A stretch of 64,000 bases of DNA from Phylloscopus collybita (taxonomy: Eukaryota > Chordata > Aves > Passeriformes > Phylloscopidae): the NCBI GenBank assembly GCA_027886175.1, contig JAJNNQ010000130.1:16075501-16139500 (forward strand), given 5' to 3'. Made by a program: the position numbers and the translations under genes. The notes beneath the pieces are model-generated. The model did not search any database and was not told the DNA's origin. It saw only the letters and a list, made by a program, of their open reading frames with translations. This document shows, piece after piece, positions 34,116-49,100 of this stretch (its first letter is position 1; the number at the start of each line of letters is the position of its first letter).

Positions 34116-37100
34116 GTATTGTGTTAATGTTACATGGAAAAACTCCTTTGCTAATTTTTTTGGTGCCTGCAGTTTCACAAGGTAGTCTTAGCTCTACTGA
34201 TAATACTGAGAGTATTAAGTATAATGCAGTGAGTGTCTTCTGCCTTTCAGCTGAGGCTGCCTGGCAGCCACCAAAGCAAGGAGCTGACCTGACTTCAGCA
34301 AAGAGCTGATTGTCCCCTGTCAGCTACTACATGTTACATTTCTTGGCTGCACTCCTAAATGGTTTTCATCTGTCTGTCCTGCTCATGCTGTCAGTAGATC
34401 ACTGCAAATACCTCAGCTCTGTGTGGGAGACACAGACTCAAATGAATCATGGGCTTGTTTACCTCCAAAGGTTTGGCCCAGCTGTGAGTCCAGCTCAGCA
34501 AGGCATTGGTGAAGCATCCCCATCCTGGCCCAGCCTAAAGTAGGAGGCAGAATGGGCTGCTTGTGGTGATGTCTGATTCAAAAAAAGAATAGTGGTGTCA
34601 AGTACCAGTTAAAAATGGTATTGTGCAATTGCACTGCATCAGAGTCACAGCTTTCCAGAGCAACAAGCACATGTGAGATGTGAACAGACTCATGGAGGTT
34701 TCAGCTGAATCTGCAGGGCAAGCAGCCAGTCCAGAAGGGGCCATGGAAGGGACACCATTCCAAAAGGGCACATACTGAGGGCAGGAAAGTGCCCTGAAAA
34801 GGGCACAAGCTTTCCTAGGCATTGATCTCCACAGGAAAAGAGTGAGCACTTGAAAACATCTAGATTTGCCTTCCTTCATGTCCTTTTAGCTTTCAGTTCT
34901 TTCAACATGTTCCTGCCACCTCCCCACAGCTTTCTGCATGTGTACCTTTCAGTGGAGGAATTCATTTGCTCAGACAGCACATGCTGCTTGGTGGCTCTGC
35001 TTGGCCCAGCTTTCCCATTGATTGTCATGGCAAAAATCAATTCCCTTTCCACTGGTGATCCACACGCAGCTAGGTGAGGCCTTGGGGATGAGTGTGGGTG
35101 ACGGTGCCCCACTTGCTGCCTGTCCAGGGAGACAGTTGTCTGCAACTCACTCATGGCTCATTTGAAGCCTGGGAAAGTTGGTGGAAAGAATTTAATTGGC
35201 TTTCCTGAGGTTTGAATGCAGCCCAAATGCTGACCGTCAGGAAGACAGACAATGTCTTGGAGTACAATTAAGTAGAATATCCAAGTGAAAGGGTGATGAT
35301 GCTCTTTTCCTGATGGACAAGCTGCATAGGGTAGAGGAGTGAGGCAGCACCATGAAAACTTCCCAAGGGAGAGGAATATCTAGGCATAGAGGGAACAGCA
35401 CTGTGTGATAAGTCGCATCATTTATTGCAAACCAACAGCCATGGTCTTCTTGCATGTTGCAAATTTCCTGAGGGGAGTAGTCAAACACTGAGAGAAGTGA
35501 GTGCCTGTATATCAGTAGCTGTCCTTCTCCTTACTGAGCTGGGATGGACTATAAGTGCAGCTTCATTTAATCACTGCCCGCCACACACTGCCCCCCCGCC
35601 CCCTTTTTTTTTGGCTTGTTTTCAGAGAAAACCAGATGTGTTTCCATTAAGAACATGCCCCTCCCCCTTTTTTTTGTTGACATTTGTGTAATTGTTAAAA
35701 TTAAGCAAAAGTATTAAGAAATAATTATTTCTGCTCACATTAACAGCACACAGCTTCTCCAGATGTGGCATTTGACAGCCCAACAGCTGCTGGCTATTAA
35801 ATGTGCCTTAAAAGGCCCATTCCTTTGTCATAAAGAGAACAGAAGTGTAGGGACGTTTATGGGGTGAGAGGCAGATGTTTTGGCTACATCAGATTTGAGG
35901 GAAAGTTTTAAGTGGTTTCTCTGCTATGGTCACAGTGTGTGTTTTAACCCCTATCATACACCTTATGGAGCTCTCTTCTTGGCATTGGGGTGAGATTATT
36001 CCTAATCCTACACCGGCCTGTGGGACATCTCATTCTGAAGACAGTGCAGTTCTGCCAGGTAAATCTCAGCTGATGCTTGGCTGGCTTTCCAGTTATGCTC
36101 TTGAAATACTGGTTAATTATTTTTGAGGTGAAACTCAGGTAAAAATATTAAACTAGAAACAATTTGAAATAATGTGTTGTCTTTTTTTTTTTTTTTCTCC
36201 CTAAACTCACTTCTTAAGTATCTACTCATAATCATCAAAGGCAGGTGTTCTTTTTGCGTTTGTCTCTGCATTGTATGCTTTATGCCCAATAAACTGTTTT
36301 TTTATGGTGGTACATGTGAGGTGGAATATGGAATGAGCTCAATTTCAAAAGTTCTGGCTCAAATTCCCAAGACTAAACTTTGAGTAGAGTGTTGAGTACT
36401 GGAATAACACCTCTGGTCCTTAGGGAGTTGCACTACATTTTAAGTATTCTCTATCAGCTCAGAGTCTGCTAAACTTCTAAGAGCTTATGGGGCTGCAATT
36501 TTTTTTTCTGTAACAAAAATATTTTTGTCCTTTTTGCAAATTTTTTTCTTCCTTTTGCTCACCGGACTGGAAATTCTTTGTTGTTATTTAGTCTTAACAG
36601 GAGAAGATTTTAACATAAAAATCCCAATGTATTTGCATGAAAAAAAATCTAAGAATTCTACAAAACTGAATTAAAAGGGAGCAAAAATTCTGTAAAATCA
36701 CATGGAACATAGGAGAATATGCTTGTTCTAAAGATAAACTGTCATTTTTAAGAATTTATATCCCCAATTTTATTCCTATTTTAAGTCTGTTTCTAGTACA
36801 AGTTAGATTAAATATTCTCTAATTCAATCAGATTCTCCCCCGTATTCTACAGGCTTTTTTTCTGACATGAAGTCTATTATCATAAATAACGGAAAAATTA
36901 ACTGAAACAAATTGTCTTGAAATTTGCTACATTTGTAATTTATCTGACCAGTTCATACTCCATAATTCAAATGCAGAAAATTCTTTCTTTCCATGAATTT
37001 ACTCCCTAGGCTTAGCCAAGCAAGAATCCTACATCCCCAATGCCCACCCAAGGGGATGAAACACATGTTTTACCATTAAACTCTGGAATTCATTTCCCAT

Positions 37101-40100
37101 CAAAATATGAGTCCATGGTGTTGGTGTCTGGCTGTAAATCCTGGTTTAAAGCTTCTTTTCACAATTGTTTATGGTGTGTATTTGTGCTTTCACTACCACA
37201 AGAGAATCACCCTGGCACACCAGCCTTGAAATTAATATTTCAAATGGAATTATGTGGCTTGGGTATTAATATTGTGCAATAAATGCCTTGGGACATCTTG
37301 TAGGTATGTTCATTGTTGCCATGTAACTGCTATGAGTAAGGAATAATGCCAGTTTCCAGTGAAAAACAGGGAAAGCCAAGAGATGCAAAACTGGGACTCT
37401 TATAGAGCTTCTACTTTCTTATTTGAGAAACTTCTATTTCTCAGCCTTCAATCTATGCTGCTCAAGCCCAAAGCATGGGGATGATGATGTTCTGGCTCTC
37501 AGCTTAAAAATGGAATTGCTGTAAAAAGTATTTATAAAAAAAAAATCATTATTACTTAGAGTTTTATATTATTATAAATAATTTCAATAATTATAAATAG
37601 ACCAGTGGAGCCTAGAAACTGAAGTGGTACAAAGATGTACCACGGGGCAAGAAGTGAAAACCATTTTAAAATGCAGCAAGTTGAACACGTGGGAGAAATG
37701 AAAACACCTTCAATGGAGTGCACAGTGAAGTTCTGCATGGGCATGACAACTTGAAAACCAAAGGGAACATGCTCATTTTTTTATTCTTGGAGGACATGGC
37801 TTTTTGGATATGACATGGAAATTGTGAGGAAGGTTTGGCTCTCTTCTTTCCCTGCAAGCTGCTAAAACTTGTGCTGGGAGGCCAGCTTCCTTCATTATAT
37901 CTGTACCTTCTGCTTCCATGTAAAATACCTTATTTTTTTCAAAACAAGAAGGAAATTTTGCAACTAACTCTAGGTTTAAAAAGAAGGGTTAACCTTCTAA
38001 TCTTTCATTGTTTCCTGTCGTAATCACAGCTTGCTATGTGTAGTTGTTATATCTTTATATACTTTAGAAAGCTTTAGCAAATAGAAGGGATATACTTTGT
38101 CTTGTATGACCACAGAAAAATGCTTTTAATATTTTCTGAAGAGTTTTAATGGTGTAGAGGTGTACCTGTGAACTCCATGAAACCAAAAGCAGTTTTGAAA
38201 ACTGTTCTGTGCAGAGTCTCATTGCTGTGTGCCCTCTAGAGATCTCTTGGGGGAGCTCTGGTAGTCAGCCTGTCTTTGTCTGGGGTAGCTCCTAATCATG
38301 AGTCCCTTGATGTATTCAAGCACTCATAGCATCTGTGTGCTCTGAAAGTCCAGATTCTAAATCAGATGTACATAGCAGATATGATTCTAGCTGTTCTAGC
38401 TAGTTCTAGCTCACTAGAAATGTATCCTTCCGATTATCAAAGGGGCTGATAATAAAATGCAGATAAATGCAGCAATAGTTTCTCACTCTAAAAATGAAGT
38501 AACTTTTTGACATTCATGATAATTGTCAAACACATGGGTATTACAGAGCAGAAATTGGTTTGTAGAGATCTGAGCCTTTTGTAGTTCTCTTTCTTTTACC
38601 CAGGCACAGCTGAGTCATACTCTTGCCCAAGTAAGTCCAGAAAGAAGAATGTAGAGAGAGGCAAGGGTGGGAGCAGCCAGAGGTGAATATCATTTACAGC
38701 TACAACATCAAAATGCAGATGCAGAGGAATAAACTCTTCCTGGCATTAAAAAAAAAAAAAAAAAAAAAAAGCCAACCCCCCCATGTTTATGGGGTATTTC
38801 TCAGCTTCCTTCATGCTCTGACCTCAGGAGGTTGTGGTCACACAGCTCCACTTACTGTGGCTGAAGCAGCAGCAAAGCTGAGTGCAGTCTGCCTAAGCAT
38901 TTGCTGCTGCACTCCTGCCAAATTGCTAGTCATCTTTTACTGTCCCCAGGGCTGCACCTGGACATTGCTCTTTTATTTTGAGTATTTTTTTTTTCTTAGG
39001 CTAAACTGCTTTATTTAGGTCAAAAGAGTTTAAGAAGCTCTGGCTACTTTGCCCGGGCTGGGGAAATAGGTTGTGCTGGCAGCTGGGGGTGGTAAATTGC
39101 AGCAGCGAGTGGCTGCTTCTGTGCTGCGGCTTTTCAGTTCTTCTGAGCAGCCTCGGAAGCAGCGAGGACTCTGCACAGGGTATGAGCACCTCTGTTACAC
39201 AAAGCTATCTCAGATGGCATCAGGAATTGGAGTCCAAATGGGCTGAAGGTGCTGTTTTCCAGGGGAGTGCACTTGAGAGTGCAGAGTGCTTGCTCTGGCT
39301 GCTGCTTGAGGACCCAGAACCTCAGCACAGAATTGCTTTTAAAAAGTGCCACTTGCCCTGGCTTATCCAGGATTTTGCAACATTTAGCCAGAGAAGGGCT
39401 GGATTTATTTTGCAAGGGTCGTTGCTTTCCCCCTGCAGTTTTCTCCTTGAGCTGCCGCACGGTGCCCGTGCTGCTGCTGGGGCTCACCTGCCACCCCCAC
39501 ATAGCGGAGGCTTTGGAAACTGCCACCGGCCCTCAGAGCAGCTGCAGCCTCCTGCACCACCGTGGAATTCATGAAAATGTGTCTTTGGAAGGTCTTGCTT
39601 TTAATCCTCATGGCCATGAAAGTACAGCTTATCTAACTACCAGCAGCAAATAAATAATAATAATAAAAAAACCCCAACTAACCAAAATCAAACAAACAAG
39701 TTAACAAAACAAACAAACAAACAAAAACACACCCTCTAGAATTTTATTAGCCCTTATTTGTTACTGTTGGTATTTTATTTCCTCTTGGAAATAATTCTGT
39801 GTCCATGTTTAGTGAAAATATATTTCTGCTACAGTCTCTGTGTTTTAAATAGGGAGCATTAAATGAATGAATCATTCTATGCTATCAGCATGAAATTCAC
39901 CACACTTATTTACTCTTATGATTAAAATGGATGGGTTTGTTTATTGGGTAATTTTATCAATTTGACTTGATGGGTTTCCTCAGAACCTGTGGTGCAATCC
40001 CTGAGGATTGCCTAAACTTCAGGAAGTATAATTGATAAACTCAGTTTTTATGGTGGTTCAAATAAAGAATTTTGTATTTTCTGCCTAAATCAAGAAGTAA

Positions 40101-43100
40101 TCTTGCTGTAACAGGTTGGTGATATTTTTGAGCCTTGCAGTTTGCTTTCTGGTGACACGTTACTTATATTTAGAAATGGTTTGAGTTGATTAAACAACAA
40201 AGTCTAAGCTTGCAAAAGAGATAAATCTTTCTCAGTAACTTGGGTTGATCAAGGAGATTTAGGGGCTTGTGTTAATTGTATCTCAGTTAATCATCTGGAA
40301 GTCACATTCCACCATTACAGTGTATCAAGTGAATCAGCCCCAGTTGCAAGTCTGTTCTGTGAATTTGGAACAAGCCCTTATGTGCACCTAAGCCTTGTAT
40401 GTCCTTAGCAGAGAGGTTGAAAGAAAATAATTTTCCCCTTAAAATATATAATTTTCATTTTCTCAACAGACAATTTTTTTTATACAAGATATGAATGTTT
40501 TTAAAGGAACCTTTAAGGAAAAAAAATTGAAAATGCATGTCAGGTGCCTACTACAAAGCGTTAGAGAAAACAAAATGTGCTATCAAAAGTCTTTGTGAAC
40601 TGGGCACCTGGTTTTGCAGTTCTAAACCTATTAAACTATTCTGATGGCATTTTGCCGAAATTGAATTTAAAACTCTTGAAACTGTGAGTGGGTAAGGTTG
40701 AGAGCACATGGCAGCCTTCATATAATCCCCAAAAGGGTCGATTTGGATTTTGGAGGTGAAAAGTGGTACAATTCATACAGGCTTCTTGTGTAAGTATTTA
40801 AAATTAATTTCTGCCACACAGCACTTAGAGATGGTGCATCACTGCCCTGGTGCTCTCTGCTTGTGTTACCAGGAAGGAAGGGAGCAGGAGCCTGGTGCAG
40901 GACCAGCTCTGCGTTCTACATTTGGAAGAAAGCCTCAAGTCCTGGTGTAAAGTTTAACATTGCTTTTTCTTCCTAAGCAGGTGTGAAAGTAAAGAGCTGG
41001 ACGTTGAAATAAGGAACCTGATAGGGAAGAGCAACACTTTTGAGTCGTGTGAGGACCCCAAACCTCTTGCCCAAGAGAGGCTGACCCTTCAGAGAACTTT
41101 GCATTCCCTTAAGGTAATCGCAGCGTGCTTTTGCAATGTTCATCTGCCAGGAAAGAACGTTTACGGGATGTTCTCTGCGGGACTTGACTATGCATGAAAC
41201 TTCAGGATTTCTGAAATGATGCAATGAACTTGCTACACATTTTTTTCCCTGATACAGCTACTTTCTGGTATGAGGAAGAGTGACTGAGAAGGTACATTTT
41301 ATAGTGCTTTAAAAGGTCAGCTAAACTCACTGATTATTATCCTAAGTATCAAACCCTGTAGCCAGATGTGCCTGTTGGATAATACAGGTCCTTGGTCCAT
41401 GTAACCCCCATAACACTGTCATTTTTGATGCATTTGGAAGTTCTGATTTAACTGGGATTGAGCAGAGATGTGGGACACAAAGACCTGTGGAAGTGTCAGA
41501 AAGGCTTTTAGATGAATATGAGGAGAGGAGAAGGAAAATGATGGTGATTCAAACCCACACTTCTGTGGTATCACAAACAGAAAACGTAAGCCAGCTGCTA
41601 AGGCAGTTGTCTTTGCCTGCAGTGAGGCAATGGTTAACAAGCCTGACGGAAACTTGTTCTGGGTTTCCCTCTCAGTTTCACTCTCCCCTGAAATAGCAAG
41701 AATAGAAGGTATCTCCCTCTTTTTCACAAACTGGGAACAGGAGGAGGGAGGGGTGTGGAGGGGAGGAGTGATTAAACCATGAATGATCCACCCGCAAGGG
41801 ATGACACTTATCTGTGTACTACAGCACGGGATGGGGAAAGGAAAACTCTGAAGGCTGCACCCCGAGGCACGATGCAGGAAATTGGTGAGGAGTTAAAAGG
41901 GAGATGACTCTCTTCTACGAAATCCGAAATTACACACAGGTCCTTTCACATGCAAACCGCCATCTCCAGAATGACTCATGACCTCAGGCATGAAGCTGAG
42001 TCGAGCATAAGAAGACACCGCAGGGTCAGACCAGTGGGATTAGAAACAGTGAGAGAGAAGCCACAGGGAGGGATGGGGATTCCCAGAGTCGAGGACAAAT
42101 AAGTGTGGTGAAGCAGAAGTTCAGTGCAGAACCAAGCTTTGAAATTACAAGCCACAAATGATCCATGGAAACACCGGGTTACACGTTAGCCTCTCTCCAG
42201 CAGAAAGAGACATAGGAAGGGATTTGGGGGATATGGGAAGTATGGGGAAGAAAGAGAACACGTACATGGACCCTTTCTGAGGGCTGCTGCAGTGCTTCAA
42301 CCAGGAGACAGTGGCAGTATTTAATCTGTGGTGCTTTTATGCTCTTTGCATTTATAGCACTTCTTGCCTGTAAAATGGCAAGTGTGTGTGTGTGATTTTC
42401 AGAGCTTAAAGAGGGACACTTCATGATATTTCTGCACTAGACACGTGCTATTTTTTATTTATACTTTTAAGTCAAGCAACATTACACTTGGCTGGTTATT
42501 GAGCTGGGCTTCAAGTGAGTGACAGCTTGACAGTTCTGATGAGCTTCAACCACCTCAGTGTAAGGTGCTGGGAGTACCTGGCTTGGATGGTGTGTTTTGA
42601 GAAAAGAGGTCCTATTTTTAACATCTAGTAGACTTTGTGAAGATTATGAAATAATATTGAAAAAACCCACACCAGAAAATATCTGTTTGTGAAATTATGC
42701 CAATTTAGACTTAAAATGAGGGGCACGTTATATGTTTAAGAGTTAAGAAAAAGTTAATAATTAAATGAAAGTGTACCCTTCCTTATAGTGTCAGTCATTC
42801 ATCAGGAAGTTATTTGTCAGAACCAGCAGGTCTTTTTCATTCTGTAACTTTTTTTCTGGAGTGAAAAGTGCAAATTGCACTCTGCAGAAAGGCATTTCCA
42901 TCTCACCTTAAATTGCTTTCAAGACGGATCTGTAAAAGTCCATAAACAAATTCCCCTTTTTGCCAGGATTTTTTTCCATAAAAATGTATGATATTAGTGT
43001 GGTTTTAAGTGCAAGTATTTGAGAGAGAGAAAATACAGTTCTGCAGAATGAACTTCTCAGCACATCCTTCCAGTCTATGATTCCTTCAGTTGCAGCTTGT

Positions 43101-46100
43101 CCTGATGCTGCATTCTCCATTCCAGGAAAGGGAATAGGTTGGCATTTTTTATATTTGCAAATTGTCATCCAATTATTTTCACATGAAACTTGGATTTTCA
43201 TCAGCAGGCCTGAGTTTGCAAATGCCTAGGTACTTGGAAGGCCATGCCTTTATGGTTAGTGGATAAAGGAAATCCTGAGGCAGGAGCCTGTGCTCCAATA
43301 TCTTGATTTATACTGAAACCATGTCTTGCTCTAATTTTATCTGGTTCCCACATATTAAGACACAAATTTGCATCTGCAAATGCAAATTCTTCTGTCTGAA
43401 GGAGTACATAATTGAGCAGCACAAAAGGCTGAGGCTGACACACTTACTGAAGGGAAAAATCCTTTTTCTAGCACACCTCTCTGGTGAGGCACGGGTCCAG
43501 GCTGAGGCAGGAAGCGGCAAATTCTTCTTCTGGTTCAAGAGCCAATTTGATTCTTCAGCTAAAATCTCTCATATCTTACCATTTCACCACATGCCTCAGA
43601 AAGGGAAAATGGATATTGTGGCAAACACTGCTGGCATAACAGCTTCAGCAGTAAAGCCAAAAACAAAGCTCAACTGAAACCTAAGCAAAATAAGGCTCCC
43701 CAAAAGCCATCAAATTTTAACCCAAGTAATCTCAGAGTTAATCTAGCTTCTATAGGCCTGCAACTGAACAATAAATTTAAAATTAAAAAAAAAAATCTCC
43801 AACAAACCTCACAGCAGATGCATGATCAGCTAGGAAAAAAATTACTTTGTCATTTTGTACAATTTTGTTATCATCAAGGAAATCCTCACATTTGCTTGCA
43901 TTAAGCCTTTTAATGGTTCTTGGTTTCACTGCAGTTGCTGGACAGACAGAAGTTTCAGAAGTGAGAAATGGTTTTCTGAATTTGAGTGATATTTTGTAAT
44001 ACTGTGACACAACATGTTCCCAGAATTAGGATCCAGCACTCTGAAAATGAGAACTTTTATCTTCTTGTGGTGCCAAGGCTTGTGAGAAGATTCAGTGCTG
44101 GTCACAGCTCCAAGGCTTTGATTTTTCTCCCACTGCAAGCTTCCCAAAGATGCCTAAAAGGCTGTTATGCTCAGGAAGCCCAGGTCATCCTAGAATACAA
44201 ACTAAAATATTTCTCATTATTAAACAGGACATTAAAGGAAAGCAAAACAACAATCTCAAAGCTGCTACTAACAGAAATGAAAGAGTATAATGGAAATAAA
44301 ATAGAAATAATTAAGATGCTTCTAAGTTGTTGTTAGATGCCATTTGGGAGTTAACTTAGGGAGTGTGGGGGGCAGCAAATTCTCCCATTTACTTCCTGAG
44401 CAGCTTTTTCCATACCTGGTAGATTTTTAGGTTTGTGACTGCATTTACAGCCTGCTTGTCAACTGGAATTTTCCAAGCAATTTAAAACTGTGTGTTTTGT
44501 TCAATAGCTTCAAACCAAATAAAAATGCTTTAAAATATTTATGGGGTTTTTTGAATTCTGAAACCTGATAGGTTTCAAAGGGTCCTTCTTTCAAGAATTT
44601 CTGTATATCTCAGTTTTCTGGAGTGTTGTTGTACAGCTAAGATTTTTCTCGATAGCAGTAAACACAAACAAATGTAGTGTCTTTATCACTGCGATATCAA
44701 TGAAAATCAATGTTGACATCTCCTTCTCTTTCTTTTTGGTGCTATTAACTGTTTTCACCAGAGACAGGCAATGATTTTGCTTCTATGTCCCAGTTTTTGC
44801 TGGAAGAATACCACCAGAATATCTCTGGAGAGCTTGAGTTTTTGTTCCCTACTCATTGGCAATTCTTCTATTTATACAGATTTCAGACATTCCAATCTGT
44901 TTTTATATAACAACCAGTTATCCCTATGAATGCCAAGCTGGATGAGACAGGCACTGAAAAGTACTTAAGCCTGAGTTCTATTCTGTCCAATTTTATGTAA
45001 AATCATTAGGTTGTTATTATTACAGTCATGAGGAAATCACTAACAAAGGACTTAGTGTGCTAATGTCCAGGTAGCTTTCCAGAAAACTACTCAGCTCTCC
45101 AGGAAAATGTTGTGACCTAAATTACAGTATCAACCAAAGTCTCAGCCTCATCCTCTCTTCAAAGTAATTTGAGCATTAGTATTTTTCAAGTGGGAATGGT
45201 GTTTCATGAATGGGGCTGTGCCCTGGGTTTGCTCTTCTGTCCCCACTGCGGGGACCACTCAGCACCTCACTCACCACATCCCAGCCTGCTCTTGGGAGGA
45301 AACCAGAGACTGAGGCTGCTTCACCTTTGCAGGCCAGACCATAAAATGGAACTGTTCAACCTGAGCTTTCTCCAAAAGTGAATGTGCTGCTGGACTGGGG
45401 ATGAGACTGGTGAGAGGGGGAGCTGGGCAAGGGACAGTGTCTGGGCTGGAGAAGAACCACCCTCAAGAGCAGATGTGCAATGTGGAAGGTTTGTGACTGT
45501 GTCTTTATTAATCAGATGCCCAGTATTGGTGCTTTTCTGCTCCAGTTTATAATCTTCAATGCTGTACCTGATATGCTCAATGTTTAGTTTTGATCTAGGT
45601 ACAGATGAAAGTCTTCTAATTTTTGACAACTAAGATGACTCCTAGAATCTGAAATGTCCTCATTAAAATAACCTTTTTCAAAAAACCTTTCTCTTGGAAC
45701 ACCACAAGTTTTCCAGCTGCTGCATAAAAAGAGAGAAAAATGGAAAGCACCTCAGAATGGCAGGACATATTTCATATGCAAATATTATAAAACAGTAGCT
45801 TTCTTCCAAATTGAGGTTTGTGTCTTGCAAAAGAGGAGTTGCTTAGTCACACATTGTGAACCAGAGATCTGGAATGTGGCTGCAAAATTCCAGCATTTCA
45901 CAGGATTTCTTTACTTTGTCTAAATCCATTTTTGGAAATTGAAAGAGGGCTTTCTATTATTTTATGCCAAATTTCACTGGCTAGGTTCCATTTTATTCCT
46001 TGAAAATGAAATAAACAACCTCTGCTGCCATTGCAAAAGCCACAGAGCCACAGATCTTTCCACAATAAGGAGCAGGATTTTTCTTTCATGCTTCCCTCTG

Positions 46101-49100
46101 AAATCCATTATTATGCAGAATTCCAAGACTGAAGATGAGAACATTTTGCACTTTTCTGTTTCATTCTGACTTTGTGTAGGAAGTCTGTGGAAGCCTTTTC
46201 TTTGTTAATATTTTTGTGAATATAACTTGGTAAAGCTAACATCTTCCTCCAAATGGGAGACTGAGGCACAGGTTTGGAGTGTTGGGTACCTCTGAGTACC
46301 CAAGTCTTGAGTAGCTTGAAGCTGGATCCGTGCTCAGGTAAGGCAAGTGGCAGAAATGCAAATAAAACATCTGTCATTCTTCGTCTTTGTGCAGCTTTTC
46401 TTTGGAGAAACAAATTTTCCAATTTTGGTTTTCCCCTAAACATCTTGGGTTTTTTCTATGGGGGTGCTCTTCCCTGTAGCTGTTAACAGACTTTGCTACT
46501 ACTCCTTCAGAAGCATGACTCACTCATTTTTCTGTTCTGATAGTTCACTCTTAGTGTCAATAATTGTTATAACTACTTAAGTCCTTTTTTATAACTGGAA
46601 GCAGGGATAGAAAAGCCTGTCCTCTTATTTACTGAAAAAGCAAATACCCTTCCTTCCCTTACACATGCAACTTCCTCTCTGGGGGAACTGGCCAGGCAAT
46701 TGTGATTTCCATGCACACAAGGCAGAGAGCTGCCTTGCCTGGCACATTAGTCATAGGCATTGTGCTTCATCCATTCTGGGAAGTCCCAGCCAGGAAGGAG
46801 GAAAAGGCTAAAATCAGAATTCCACCACTTCTTTCTGGAACTTGGTTGCTTCCACAGTCAGCACTCCTGGATCTTCTGGGTCTGAAAGCAGTTCTCCTGC
46901 TCCTTTAGCCAACGTAAAATCTCTGTTTCATTGCTCTTCTTCCTCCAAAGACCCATAGTGAAGGAAACGCTCCAGGCCGGCTTGGATGCACCTGGGCAGG
47001 TGAGAGTGACATGGAAGCTCCAGCAGAACCATTGGAAGTAAGTGACTGTGTTGGCTGTTCTCTGAAATGTTTTCTGATTAACAGGAGCTGGTGCAGGTCA
47101 CTTTTTAGATTAACAATTATGGGCTGATCTTTGTGTTCTAATAGATTTTTCTGAATGATTTGAAAAGTGTAAGAGTGGAAGGAAATGTTAGAAATATTTT
47201 TGCAGATGGCATTCTTAGAAAGAAGTCCTCTCCTAATGGGTATTTTTGCCCTCCAGAAGCTGCACAAAGGGTGCAAAGTGGTCCTTTTGAGTGACCCCAC
47301 AACTTCTGTGAGCAGTATTTGGGCTAGTTTGTGCCAAGTGTATGTGTAGTTGTTAGATTTGTGAGTTGTCCTATTTACTTTATTACTATTCTTTAACGTG
47401 CTCTTCAATATATTCCTAAGGCCCAGATGCTGAAAGCAATTCAGCATGGGAATAACTTCACTGGCTGCCAGGTATTGCTTCAAATACTCTAAATTAAACA
47501 TGTCTGTGAACTACAAGAAGAGAGATTAATGTTTTCTGGCTTGGAAGTCAAGGGCTCCATATCAGAGTTCAGCAGGACTGGTCATGGGGCCAATATGTGG
47601 TTGGGATTTTCGCCTTTGAAAAGACACAGTAAAACCGTCTTTTGATCTTCATTGGTTTTCAACATTAAATTCTCTATCTACAGAAAGTTTATTCCAGACC
47701 TCAGAAGTATTCACACTATTATTCTTGTTTTTCATATATTGGTTGAGAATTTAGGGAGGGAAACAAAAATCCTTGAGCATGTATTTGAACAGAGTATGTT
47801 CTATTTTTATGAGGCTGTCTTTTTTTTTTTTTTTTCCCATACAGTTCTCTCTCTCTCTCTCTAATAGGTCACATGTTTGTTTTCATGACAATCCATAGAA
47901 ACTTCTTGGAAATTATGAAATAATGGCATCACTGCCATTATAAAATGAGGGTCTAGCTGCTGCTGTCCTGCATGGGTGAAACTCCACACTTAAAAAAAAA
48001 ACCTGAACAGTTACAGACTGATCTTCTAAATTTCTCTAAATGGTCTATTTGTTTTCTGTATTGCTTGTTTTGAGCCTATTGTCCTAAAGTTTATCACCTT
48101 GGGTGCCTGCAAGCACTCACCAGAGGCCATCCTACTAATTATTCTAGTTCTTGTAGATGAGGGGAATTACTTATACCCACTCCAAGTCGTGCTTAACTTT
48201 TGTGGCTTGCACTACTTGTTTGTATTGTCATCTGCAAGATAATTAAAGTCCTATTTTGTGTTCTGTGTCTCTGTCTTGGTTTAGAAAGACAGGTATCTGC
48301 CAGGGAAGCTGGGGTTTCCCTTAGAATGGAGAATGTAAACCCTTCACCCCCTGCCAAATTATAAATTTGCAATCAAGCGCTTTCAGGCAAAGATTTCGGG
48401 AATAGGAATAACAGTTCTTTACTAGGAACATTAATAATACAAATGTAGTCGAAAAACAAAACCACCCAACCAAGCCAGCAAACAAACAAACAACAATTTT
48501 GGCAAACCCTGATGGAGTCAGAGCCACAACCTGACACTCTGCTCGTCAGGGTGTTGGAAGCAGTCCCAAAGTGAGTCCTCCTGGAGTGGCAGATGTGGTT
48601 CTGTTGAAGTAGAGATGATCCTCTAGCAAAAGGGTCGAGGGGTGGTGAGGAGGGGTCTGGTGATGGTGAGGAGGGGTCTGGTGATGGTGAGGAGGGATCT
48701 GGTGATGGTGAGATGAGGTCCGGTCTTCCTCCCAGAAATCGGGTGAAAACTGGATCTTTTCCTGTTCCTGTGTCTCAGTTTTATCCAGGTAAAAACTGCT
48801 TGTCCCCCCCACCCCACCCACCCACTGCATGTTGGAATGCAGATGCACAGCTCTGGGAAGGCTATAGCCTGGGGAGGTGTTAATGGCCCATTATCAGAAT
48901 GAGTTACAAGAGATAAAGAAAAACATCCCCTCAACTGCTTTTAACAGATGAAAATAGAATACACAACCCCTGGCTCCCCAACCCAGGACTGTCTCAAGTG
49001 GTATGAATAGATACAGCTTTGGTTATTTCAGTGGCTATTTGCATAACCCTTCAATTAAAACACAGCCTGAGTGGGTTTAAAGTAGATGTATGCTCCAGAA

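Noticed and set aside
39071..39574. 167-codon open frame on the + strand in intron 1
   Set aside because: No recognisable domain; an equally open frame lies opposite on the minus strand, and base composition explains both.
46951..46999. Candidate TNIP3 exon between exons 2 and 3 with good splice signals
   Set aside because: Its length (49 bases) is not a multiple of three and it would break the phase 0 join of the flanking exons; treated as a cryptic exon.
48546..48848. His/Pro-rich repeat protein on the minus strand
   Set aside because: Translation of the 21-base tandem repeat inside an LTR, without start context or family match.
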